Shown piece after piece: positions 1-10,600 of a stretch of DNA of 64,000 nt (the first letter of the stretch is position 1; each line of letters starts with the position of its first letter). A program made the translations under genes and the position numbers. A model generated the notes under the pieces. The model did no database searches, was not told the origin of the DNA, and saw nothing but the letters and a program-made list of their open reading frames with translations. The stretch is from the NCBI RefSeq assembly GCF_002865645.1, contig NW_020194684.1, forward strand, positions 899,308 to 963,307, written 5' to 3'. The DNA comes from Hyaloscypha bicolor E (taxonomy: Eukaryota; Ascomycota; Leotiomycetes; Helotiales; Hyaloscyphaceae).

Positions 1-3000
1 AATTGAAATATTAATAGTAAATACCTTATTTTAAATAGTCCCTGTTTATAATTTATATATTAAATTCTTTTTAACTACTATAAATAATATACTAATTCCC
101 TTATATAATTCTATAAGACTTTTATTTAAGTAATTACTTATATTCTTTAAGAAGAGATACTCTTTCTCTTCTATTTTCTCTCAAATATATAGGTTATTAA
201 GATTTAGTTTAAATTATATTTAGGAAGAATCTACTAGTATTTCTAGTCTGCTTTCTTGAATTTAATTAGTAAAAGTAATAACTAAATATAGTATTATATC
301 TTATAAATATAGGCTAATAATTTCTTTTAGTATTTTCTATTTTATTCTATATATTTCAAGTTATTTAATTAAACTATAGCTATTTAATACTTTTTTATTA
401 AATAGTAACGAATTTTATTCTAAATCCTCCTATTTCTATATAAGAGCTAGAAGATAAAATTCTACTAATAGTAGTAAATAGGCTATAATATATATAACCT
501 AGTAATTTAAATATATATAATATAACCTATCTATAATACTAGATCGGAAAGAAAAATACTAGTTTTAGCTAAAATACCTTCCTATATAGGTTACTATATT
601 TAGTACTTCTCTATTTTAAAGTTATTCTTTAGTACCTAAGATACTAAAGAGCTTGAAATATCTTTACCCAAATAACTAGTATAAGATAGATTAAACTAAA
701 AGGGATTTTTATTATTTAGAAATAGCTAGTTAAAATCCGAAATAAGATAAAATGAAATAATATAGACTAATAACTTCTATAAAATAACTCTACTAACTAT
801 ATAACCTCTCTTATTATTAAAACTTTCCCTAATTTAGGTTTCCGAAAACTAAAGTAGTTAATAATATTCTTTAATTATCTTTAAGCTATTAAATAACTTA
901 AAGCAGATCCATTTATTATCTTTAGGTCTATAGCTAGCCTAGTATACCTTATACTTATACTCCTTATTTCTGTTTAAATAGAAGACTTTATAGTCTACTA
1001 TTTACTCTATCTTATATAATTCTTTATTATTTAGAGAACCTGAATTAGAGTAATTTAATTATTTATAAAACTCTTTTCTAGTAATAGATATAATTATATT
1101 AAGTTCTTAATCTAATATTAAAGACGAGTTTTCAGAAATAAATAAAGCTATTATAGATATACTTATTATAGAATTATTATTTATATACAAATTTTCTAAT
1201 ATCTAGCTCTCCTCTTTATACTAAATCTAAAGAATTAGATTAGTAATATTAGATATAAAAGTCTTTATAGTCTTATTAATAAACTTGTTCTAAGAATTAT
1301 TATCCGAATAATATTACCTTTTGGCCTTATATAAATCTTACTCCGGCCTATAATAACGTTTTATAAGATTAATCTCTACCCGATTAATATAGTAGATATC
1401 CTAGCTATAATACTAGAAATCCTTAATAGAATCGAAATATAGGATATATTAAAGGTCGGGATATAAAACCGGTTTATTATATTGCTCTTATATATCTGAT
1501 TTTTTTTGCTCGGTCTCTTAGTATAGGCTTATATATTCTTACTAGTTCTACTTAATTAGAAGCTACTAGAACCTCTTTTTGGACAGAAGCTCGAAATCAA
1601 ATAGATAAAAGAGGTATTACCTAGTAGTAGTAATTATTTTTCGGAAAACAAATAGGTTTAATTAAATAGAAAGTAACTTATAATAACTAAGATAATATTA
1701 ATAGTATTTGTACTATTAAGCTTTACTAGTAATTCATTAATTATATTAGAAGTAAAGCTCTATAAAGCTATACCTATTAAAGAAATAAGACTTATAGTAT
1801 ATATAAATATAATACTACCTAGTAAAGAGATTAATACTAGAGAGGTAAAAAAGATATAATTAGCTTGGGCTTCTTAAATAAGGTTAATACTAGAAAATAG
1901 AGAAATATAAACTTAATTATTATCCGAATATAAGATAATATAGAATAGTAGCTATTTACCGGATATAGGCTCGGATAGTATACTATTTAAGGGTTCTTTT
2001 AGTATAATATAATTATATTATAGAATATAATCCGGCCCTATAGAGAACAGAAAGAGATATATTAAAAAAGTAAAGAGGCTAGATAATTATATAAAAAGTC
2101 TAGGTAATAGATATAGTTAAAAAAGTTTGAATAGAAATCTACTAAAGGCTCTAGCTTAGCTCTCTTAAAGGCGATTTTATATAGTTAGATAGCCTGCTAT
2201 TAACTTAGTTTATTAGATATAAGTTTATATCTTACTAAATAGAATTACTATTAGTAATTACAAATCTCTTATCTTTTATTATCTCCTAAAGTCCCAAATA
2301 CTTATAGCCGGTTTTCTAGGGCTACAAGTTCCTTACTAATTTGGATAAAGTCTAGGTAATATAAAAGGTTATCTTCTATCTTTATAAATAAAAAGTATAA
2401 TTACTATAGATTATACTAGAGAGAGAAGCTATAGAAAGTATTAATATAAATAGTATAATATTTCCCGCCAAATATATTTAATTAACTATTAATTATACTT
2501 ATATTATCTATATATAAATAAAAAAAGATATTAGGATTAGTATAGCTATTGAATTTTATTCTCTCTATTATTAAATAGCTATTAGCTTTACTATTATTAG
2601 TATTTCTCTAGTTAATATATTATTAAAGAGTCTTTACTATCTATACTAATAAGAGCCTCTTACTACTTTATATAAAATATAATATTTGTATTTATTCTAG
2701 TATAATAACCTATATCTACTATCCGCTTACTATATAAGCCTGCTATTTGGATCTTTTCTATAGAGCCTTTAGTAGATATAACTTGGAAGAATAGTATCTA
2801 GTTTAGTTCCTTTTTAATCCAAAGTTTAAATAGAATTCTATCTAGAAGTACTAGGATCTCAAAAATATCTTTAATAGTTTAATAGTTCTAGAAAGCCTTA
2901 TCTACTATAGTAATAGCTATAACAGGTATAATCGGATTCGTATATAAAAGTTCTATATTCTTATAAAGGATATACTTTAGCCTATAATTATATAAAATAA

Positions 3001-4439
3001 TTAATATAATAGTTCTATTAATATATAAAGGCTAGAAGAAACAATTACCTTTTATATGGAATATATATTATATCTTTTATATCCCTTATAATATAAATAG
3101 TAAGCTTTACTATTTCTTTCTTATTCTTAAAAACTATAAATATAATATTCTATTTAAAATAAATATAATACTTCTAATTAGTAGCTCTAGAGATACTAGA
3201 AATACTTACCTTATATAGTAATCTGCAGCTATTATTATATTATATTCCGGACTCGAAATATTCTCCTATTCTTAATAATATATAAATAAAGTTCAAGGAT
3301 ACTATATAATTATAAATAAGGATTTATAGGTATATATATTAATACTAGTCTTTCTACTAAAGATACTTAATTAGAATAATTAAATAGGCCAGTATTATAA
3401 AATATCGAGGCTATTAGTCTTTAGAAAGTCCTAATAACTTTCTTAGTAGTCCTTATATATACTAGAAATAGATAGTTAGACCTTATATAAATAGGAAACG
3501 CAAGTAATCTATAATAATTCAAGACTTATATAATATATAGACTCTAATACTATAGATAAGACTGGTATATCCTACCGGACTAAACCTATACTAAGGTCTG
3601 CCTATAATTAAAGAATATAGTATATAGATATTCCCTTTCTCTTATTTCGAATAGCTTATCTAATATCTTCTATAAAGTACTTTATATCTATTATAGCTTT
3701 TTCGATTTCTATAGTATTTCCGGTTTCGGCTATAAGGGTTATATTTTTATTTCTTATCTTATATCTATTTAGCTAGTATAGGTATAATTAGTAAAGAATT
3801 TTACCCTCTACCGGTATAGTAACTTTATACAGAAACTCACTTATTCCAGAAATCTAATATATAGTTATAGTTATTACTAGTATCTTATTCTAGTTCTTTT
3901 CGGATAATATTACTATTAATACCAGATTCCGCTACTGGTTTAAGACTATTTGCTTCTATATTATCCCAAAATTTCTCTATACTCTGCTTTTTTCTCCCTA
4001 TTTGGTTATTACAAAAATAGTATAAGAAGCAGGGAGTCAAGAAGAATAGTAAGATAAACAAGATAAATAAGATAAGGAAGAATAGAGAATATACCGGTAA
4101 AAGAGATAATAAAACTCGAGTATTGAGAGAAAAGAAGATATTGGAAGAATATAAGGCTTATATATAAATTACCAGAGAAAGACGAGCGAGAAGCATATTT
4201 TGTCAGGGCTGGTTTATAGAAAAGGTCTAAAATTGGATCCTGGGCTTTATATATAGTAATGTCTAGAATGGGCTCCCTGAGTAGCTTCGGCAAAAGTTGA
4301 CTAAAAAGTGAGTACCCCTGGTTGAGAGCGAGCAGGAAAGAGAGGGAAAGAGTTGTAAGAGAGCCGAGGGTAAGCGACGAGAGAGTAAAGCGGCCACGAT
4401 TAGTCAGCCATAAACCCCGCTGGATACTGAGTCTCTAAT
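1..4439. mobile_element. AT-rich RIP-degraded transposon block, class unresolved
   Basis: The block is extremely AT-rich, full of TA steps, with no open frame of useful length except a 94-codon minus-strand frame at 4009-4293 next to the GC-richer strip 4200-4440. Minus-strand frames between about 2400 and 4300 keep protein-like stretches broken by TAG/TAA, including a YIDN-like stretch near 2490-2520 that could be a decayed reverse-transcriptase YVDD box. I could not assign a superfamily. It is probably the body of the element whose right end is the repeat arm at 4440-4868, whose other end is not recognised in the window. No host gene is visible. Confidence 0.55.
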
Positions 4440-4868
4440 CTTAATATATATATATATATATATATAAGGAAGTTAGAGGGAGAATTAGAAGCTGAGGGCC
4501 TATTTTATAGATATCTGGGGCCAAAAATGACTCAAATAGAAGCCTGAATAATTCAGATTAAGCTATAAATCAAGCTATAAATTATATAGTTATTTGGTAT
4601 AGTTCAGATAATACGGGCAAAATAATTGGCTAGGGCCCTAGAAATAGAGCTATAAAGCTGTGAATTATATAGTTATTTAGTATAGTTCAGACTATAGGGC
4701 TAAAGTAATTGGCTGGGGCCTTAGAAATAGTTATATGAAGCTGTGAATTATATAGTTGTTTAGTATAGTTCAGATAATGGAGTCAAAATAATTATGTATG
4801 GCCTTAGAAAAATGGCGAAAATGGTGAAAATCAGGCATTGACCCTTTTGGTCGCTATAGTCAACCAGA
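4440..4868 (-). repeat. Element terminus with 3 x 83-base tandem array (copy 1)
   Basis: Three tandem units start at 4580, 4663 and 4746, an exact 83-base spacing. They are followed by a short conserved tail and an end that reads TCTGGTTGAC on the minus strand (terminal base 4868). The whole arm is an inverted copy of 13880-14300, about 9 kb away. In both arms the TCTGGTTGAC end faces unique sequence and the array lies inside, so this is one end of an element extending left, of the same family as the 13880-25681 element. Confidence 0.8.
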
Positions 4869-5299
4869 CTGACGTGGCCACCCCACCCCAAAAAACCACC
4901 ACTCCTCCTTTTATTGGCGATGTCTCAACAACTATATACCTAGAGGCTTCAAAAAGAAGGTTGATTATTATTCGTGAAAGCAACTTTCAAACAAGGCCAA
5001 ATTAAAGTAATTAAGCTACTGTGAGAAGCTTTAAAGCGTGCTGATTAACTCTTTCTAATTAATGCGATGGAATTCAAGCATATACTGAGAGTGTTGGAAG
5101 TAAGGTCATATAGCCGTGGCTTTACTGACGTCCTTCTCTCCGGAGCCAGTCACGTGTAAACGAGTTCTAATTAGGCACCGAGGCATCGAGCTCCTTACCA
5201 GAGCTCCTGCCTCAACTAACTCAAATAAGAACCACTCAATCTTACGCAACCAGAATATCGCTATATTAACGCCGTGCCACGTATAGTGAGTATACTAAT
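4869..5299. other. Unique-looking intergenic strip, no gene seen
   Basis: Base composition is near normal. No frame longer than about 60 codons and no splice-linked exons were recognised. The strip lies between the terminus at 4868 and the next AT-rich relic. Confidence 0.5.
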
Positions 5300-6770
5300 A
5301 GAAGGCATTACTAATTTAAAAAACATATTTATTAGTTTAGAAAGAAAGTTATTATTAGTTATATTTCGGACCTAAATAGTAGTGGTTTTTTATATTAACT
5401 TAGCTATATCTATAATATTACTAATTAATTACTAGTTACTTGCTTTAAGAAAATAGTTAATATTCAGTTATACTTAATTCTATTTATTATAAAAAGGAAT
5501 ATTAGGCTAGAGTACATATTATATTATATAATATAATAAATTTAATTAGCTTTATTAAGTATTTTTTACTTTATTAGAGTTTTTATATTAAAAAAATATA
5601 TAAATATATAAATTTATTAAGATATTAAATCTATTGTTTATTAAGACTTATAATTTCAATTACTTAATTACTTCTTTAATATTTAAGCTATAATAAACTT
5701 ATTTATAATTAAAGAATTAAATATTAAATATTTTATTTTATTATTAATTAGTCTTATTCTAATATTATAAGATATTTAGATTTTATTAAAAAGTAAATTC
5801 AAATAATATATAATATATTAGAATAATACTAATTAAAAGAGCTAGTTCTTTATTACTTTTAATTAATAAATAAATTAATAAACTAATTATCTATATTTTT
5901 TAATTATAAGAAATATATTAATTATTTTATTTCGAATTTATTTAGAGTATTTTCATATATAAAATAATAAATGAGTATATTATTAGGTATATATTAGCTA
6001 AGAGAAACTATTTTAAATATATTAATTAGTTAAATTACTCTTTACTAAAGTTAGTAAATAAAAGCTATAATAATAAATATAAGAATATAATTTACTAAAA
6101 ATAGAATATTTGAAATAGATATAAAATAAAGCTAAACCGGAATTATTTAAATAGAATAATACTAAAGATTAAGGTATTCTTTCTATTTTATTCTATAATT
6201 TAGTATTTTTTAATATATAAGATTCTTTAAACTTTAAGCCTTTAATTATTATATTAATTCTACTATTATAAATATATTAAAAATTCGCCCTTTAAAAATG
6301 TTTTTCTAATTATAAGAAAAGCCTATATTTATTTTAAGAAAAAGAACTAGTTAATTATTAATTTAAAGTATTATTATAAATATATTATATTTTTAATAAA
6401 AAGCTATTTTATTCTTTATTTATATCTTGTTTTTATATAAGATATTATTACCTTATCTAAATTGAAATATATCTCATAATAAATAAAAGAGTATAGTATT
6501 TTATTAATTAAATAGCAAGTATATTCGCCGGACCTAAATCTAATAGAAATAGAATAGAATTTAATAAAATAATAAATAGAGAATAATTATAGAGTTGAAA
6601 CTAATAATTCTAATTACTTGGTGCTTTATTTAAGGCTAAAGTCGATTATATAGGCGGTATTAGATATTATTATAGAGTAGTATTTAGATAGCTTAATAGT
6701 TTCTATATAGAATAGAGTAAGGCTATAGTTAATACTAAAGGTTATAACGGCGGGATCGAGGCAATGGCCA
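5300..6770 (+). pseudogene. RIP-degraded Tc1/mariner transposase relic
   Basis: The AT-rich block is riddled with TAG/TAA. Near its 3' end (about 6520-6760) the plus strand still reads YSPDLNLIEIE followed by a basic helical tail, which is the DDE_3 signature around the last catalytic residue of Tc1/mariner transposases (usual form SPDLNPIE). Upstream frames at 5950-6500 are compatible with the rest of such a transposase but are heavily mutated. Terminal inverted repeats were not found, so the limits are approximate. The element is dead. Confidence 0.6.
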
Positions 6771-7006
6771 GGGCTCAAAGATCCAAGAATCTCATGTATT
6801 GAAAATACTAAGCTAAAGAGAAGAAAGAGAGGGAGAGAAGGAGAGGGAGAGAAGGAAAGGGGATAAAAGAAGGGAAGCACTAGCTAAAACCACTGAAACG
6901 CCGGCTAGCTAGGTGAAACCAGTCATGTGACAGCCACCCCCATATGGCCCCCAGCCAGCGCCGTCACAAAGGTGGTCGTACACGGCACTAGAAATATAAG
7001 CCATTA

Positions 7007-7268
7007 CGAGCCTGATCGCATAAGTCTGTGCTTTTAGCGATGTTTCCAGGCCTTGCGAAACCAAAGTCGATGACTTTGCCTTGTATTTATTTAAGAACTA
7101 CTAACCCTATTTTCTTTAAACTCGAGCGCATAAGATAAAAGAAGTTAAATCGGGTTTAGAAACCTTATCCTAAGCAATTATGAAAAAAGTCGGAATTGTC
7201 AAAGTTCTCTTCAGTGAACAATCGTTAGCGAAATGCCCTAAAAGCACAGACTTATGCGATCAGGCTCG
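7007..7268. mobile_element. 262-base MITE with about 31-base inverted repeats, TTA target duplication
   Basis: The left terminus at 7007-7037 begins CGAGCCTGATCGCATAAGTC and has its exact reverse complement at 7238-7268. TTA sits immediately outside both ends (7004-7006 and 7269-7271). Three-base TWA duplications are typical of PIF/Harbinger elements, so this is probably a Harbinger-type MITE. There is no coding capacity. The perfect arms contrast with the heavily mutated AT blocks. It lies 78 bases downstream of the stop of the 7347-7731 gene. Confidence 0.85.
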
Positions 7269-7346
7269 TTAGCTAATCAATTTGAGACGGCGATGGCGAC
7301 CTAAAATGACTTACCTATGCACTACCAGTACACCAATATGTGTGTC

Positions 7347-7731
7347 CTAGGCCACCTCCAAGTCATTCTCGTGTACTACCGCTCCGCCTCTCGCAGACTC
7401 TCCGTTCTCGAAACACAGCGTGTACCGCGCAACCGAAGGCACTGATTCAACCAAGTACGGCCCATCCCGTCTGCCGCCGCTCAATATAACACGCACACTG
7501 TCACCAGGACGAAATTTGCTCGTCTCCGTGACCGTCAAGTCAGGTCTTCGGTGATAGTGCGAAGAGGCGGGTTATACTTACCTGGACGTACACTTTTACC
7601 CCCGGACGGTCGCCACCGGAGCCGGAGACGATAGTTTGTGACTGCGCACTTTGATCACTTTGCGATGGTGTGGCCTCTTTTTCTCTCGAGAGCCCATCCC
7701 GGCTGCTCAACTCTTGATCTGCTTCGCTCAT
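7347..7731 (-). CDS. Small two-exon protein with SH3-like C-terminal domain
   Basis: I read ATG at 7731, exon 1 at 7582-7731 (50 codons), an intron at 7524-7581 (58 bases, donor GTAAGT, CTGAC branch site, acceptor GGAG) and exon 2 at 7347-7523 ending in TAG, giving 108 residues. The first 45 or so residues are polar, rich in S, Q, E and D, and look disordered. The second exon encodes a compact beta-rich module (FRPGDSVRVILSGG, then GPYLVESV, YTLCFENG, ENDLEVA) resembling a KOW/SH3-like barrel. Small fungal proteins of this general look are usually annotated as hypothetical. The exact phase-0 join, branch site and conserved-looking module make it a believable gene. No function is assigned. Confidence 0.7.
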
Positions 7732-8528
7732 TGCTTCGAAAAATTATACTGTTCGGAGAAAGAGGCAGGGTTGACCGGCGCCTAGAGCAGATACCTATTG
7801 GGAGAAAGAGAGCAGTCCACGTTTAAACAACGATTGCGTGGTGAAAATTCTGCAAATCCACCAAAAAAAAGCAATTTTCACTAACAAAAAAAAAGCAACT
7901 TCGATGCCTCATTCTCCCACCAATAGCCCGAATGGGGTTAAAATTAAGCGTGGGATGACAAAGAGATACTATAGAATAAATTTGTCTCTTCGGATTTTTT
8001 TCTTCTCTTCAGGGTTGTTTTCGGTATGCTGTTTTTAATATTTTGCTATAAAACGCACTCCGTTAGTATATATGATCAATTGCATGCAATAACGCGCGCA
8101 TCACCACGTGACCAGCTTAGCTAGCCCGGGGTTATTGAACTAGCTAAATAAAGAAGCTAGGATCACGTGCTTGCAATATAAATCAAGTAAAACGTACAGA
8201 TTTAACTACTATTCTACAGTAATAAGTAGCCTATATATATAGCCCTGAACTCCCTAAGTTACATGCACTAAACCCCTAAACCAGAGAGCCTTATATTGAA
8301 CCATTCAACCTCAGCTGAACCGATTTAGCCTCACAGGGCATAATATACTCAGTAATAAGCCTATGGCTTAAGCCCCATTAGTGCACAGCCCCTAAGGCTC
8401 CGTTCCAGTGCATTTAGCCCCAGGGCGTTCAGCCCATGGCTTACTAAGCCTATTAGGGGCCTCAGGCCCCTAATTTCAATAATCATCTACCCCAGGCTCA
8501 AATTGCGGCCTCACAAGTGTCACAACCA
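7732..8528. other. Intergenic, with an imperfect inverted repeat near 8084-8180
   Basis: Upstream region of the minus-strand gene ending at 7731. Around 8084-8180 two CACGTG-containing stretches face each other with partly matching flanks (TTGCATGCAATAA side and TGCTTGCAATAT side), which may be a decayed small inverted-repeat element. At 8220-8470 there is a stretch with repeated CCCCTAA and AGCCC words. No convincing gene. Confidence 0.35.
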
Positions 8529-8684
8529 ATGGACCCCCACCCCATCGACTCTTGCTTCATTGACTTGGAATACATCGACTCTCCCCCTGCTGACTCTTAC
8601 TCCATTGACTCCCACTCCGCTGGCTTTCATTCCCTCGACGCTCTTTCTGCCGATCCTCAATCCATAAATTATCATCGGAGTTGA
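8529..8684 (+). repeat. 15-base degenerate minisatellite in a 51-codon open frame
   Basis: From the ATG at 8529 the plus frame encodes a run of pentapeptides such as IDSCF, IDLEY, IDSPP, ADSYS, IDSHS, LDALS and ADPQS, about eight units of 15 bases, ending with TGA at 8684. The period of three codons and retention of the Asp at position 2 in most units suggest a coding repeat, possibly an exon of the same locus as 8856-9275. No family is recognised. Confidence 0.45.
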
Positions 8685-8855
8685 GCCGTCAAGTTTCGGC
8701 GGTTGATTCAGCTTATAGTAGGCCAAATAATGAGAGTAGACATAGATTTAGGTAAGCAGATAGTGAGAAAGTTTAAGCAATTTACGAAGAATCATATTAT
8801 TATGATGCAATGACATCTAATTGGATAGGACGCCGCTTACAAATGCTAGGGCCGG

Positions 8856-9275
8856 TTGCCGCCAGTATCAACTTCCGGAACAGCAAGTGTCCTGGAAGCT
8901 AGCATAACTGACTCAGTAATGAGCTCCCCGACCGTCAACAACCCGGGACAGCATCACGAGTGTTTGGTTACTGTAGGTTCACTTTTGTTTAATGCAGCGC
9001 TTCAACTTGGTCGATATAAAACATCAGCTGACATGATCACTGTCACCCCAGTTGGCCTGCCAAAGGTACTTCCAGCCGACAAGCATAGAATTTTGAGCCT
9101 AACGCAAGTATTTAGGACTATATTCACACTTTCTGTTACATGCACACGATGTGGACAATTATTAATTGAAAGTCTATCAACTGCGGGAGAGATGAAACTC
9201 ACTATATCCTTTGGCGATCCTCAAACACTGCTGGGCGCTAGTCCTCGTGAATTAATCACCGCATGCATGAGTTAA
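8856..9275 (+). CDS. Uncharacterised open frame, probably an internal or last exon
   Basis: A 139-codon open frame of normal base composition ends at TAA near 9275. It begins without an ATG but just after TAG/CAG acceptor-like sites (8849 and about 8866), so it is better read as a downstream exon than as a complete gene. The first 30 or so residues are Ser/Thr-rich; the middle holds hydrophobic helical stretches with an isolated CTRCG. I faintly considered the C-terminal part of a Zn2Cys6 regulator, but no motif is strong enough. It could also be a relic. The GMC pseudogene begins less than 100 bases downstream. Confidence 0.35.
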   Translation: MPPVSTSGTASVLEASITDSVMSSPTVNNPGQHHECLVTVGSLLFNAALQLGRYKTSADMITVTPVGLPKVLPADKHRILSLTQVFRTIFTLSVTCTRCGQLLIESLSTAGEMKLTISFGDPQTLLGASPRELITACMS

Positions 9276-9370
9276 TCCACCACTCTAAGAGCTCCACCGT
9301 CCAGTCTACACATTTCTTGAATAATCCCTGCTGATAGACTATTTTTTTAAGTGGTCTCCTAACGCGTAGG

Positions 9371-9540
9371 TACCACCAATCCATTCGCACTAGCGTGGTC
9401 ACTGGCCTGGTCCGCCCTTTATCCGATGGAGGTGAGGTAACACACAACAGCGCCGACCCTTCTAGTGCTGCCCAATATCAACTTTGATTTTTTTTTTTTA
9501 CCACTGACCTTGACATTATTGCCATGCGCAAGGGCATTTA
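9371..9540 (+). pseudogene. GMC oxidoreductase relic, segment 1 of 3
   Basis: The plus frame from 9371 reads TSVVTGLVRPLSDGGEVTHN and then SADPSSAAQYQL, matching the substrate-domain region of fungal GMC flavoenzymes (VRPLSRGxVxxxSADPxxxPxI). A 12-T run at 9488-9499 breaks the frame, after which TDLDIIAMRKGI resumes in another frame up to the insertion at 9541. The continuation lies at 13688 and 25687. The N-terminal FAD-binding half is not found upstream. GMC enzymes are FAD-dependent alcohol or sugar oxidases/dehydrogenases; this copy is dead. Confidence 0.75.
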
Positions 9541-10453
9541 GAAGAGTTCACTGGCCAACCGCCCAAATTACTCAACCGCCCAACCTAAAAATCTTAATAT
9601 TTAATCAACGCCTTAATAAAATTATAATTCCTATTAAATACTAATACTTTATAGTATTCACAACCACCTAATGGCTGTATATTACTTTAAAACTATATAG
9701 TATTACTAAAATTATTTATTTAGTAGCATTTTTGGCATTTTCCCACTGATTTTTACCCTACTATCTCTATCCCTTACTAATTCCTATATAATTAATTATA
9801 TATCTTATATAACGTTCTAAGTTCTTTAGTAATATATGGCTTAATATATAGCTTAATATAAGAGAGTATATTAGAAGGTTTTTTGTATTATTATAATAAT
9901 ATTTCTTATTAAATTTTCTTTAGAATAAGAATTAGTAACTTGCATTTAGTGAAGTAATAAGCCTAAATTTAAGTACCTAATTCTTGGGGCAAAGAAACAC
10001 TTATACTATATAAATATTTAATTATAATTTAGGTACTATTCGATTTTTTAATTATAAAAGCTCGTATATTAATCGAATTTGCAATTATCTAATAAACCTT
10101 ATACCTTCTTTTAATTAGCTAGCTACTTCTTGCCTTACTAATAAATGCTGTCTTGTCTTTATATCTTATATCTTTGGTTTTGCTTTATTAATTTGATCTC
10201 AAAGGGTTTTATATACAATTCTATACTCTCTCGTATATTTCCCAATAGATTTAGTCTTCTTGTAATCGAGATATTATTATGAGCCGTCTACAGTCGGTCC
10301 GATCCAAAAGCAACAAATAAAAATAAAAATTACCATAATACTAGTTGATATAAATCGTATTAATTAAAACGATACTATATACTCTAGGGATTAATTCTAT
10401 ACTCTCGAAATTATAATATCTTTATTATTAAGGGAGTTATAATATATGTAATT

Positions 10454-10484
10454 AAGCGAGCAAATATATTCGCGTTTTGTATAG
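10454..10484. repeat. Subterminal direct repeat of transposon B, left copy
   Basis: The core ATATTCGCGTTTTGTATA appears here and again near 13246-13263, each preceded by AGCGAG and each with a CACGTGAC nearby (10505 and 13224). Repeated subterminal words inside a Tc1/mariner-type element are candidate transposase-binding or promoter sites. The role is inferred. Confidence 0.55.
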
Positions 10485-10600
10485 TCATTTTTTTACTTTG
10501 TTGTCACGTGACTGCCCCCCTCCATTGACCGCTCTTCCACGATTATATTAATATCTCAACAACCACAAATACAATTAAGTGCCCCTCTTGAATACTTCCA

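Noticed and set aside
8856..9275. Assignment as C-terminal part of a Zn2Cys6 regulator
   Set aside because: Only a loose hydrophobic and Cys pattern; no conserved block strong enough to name a family.
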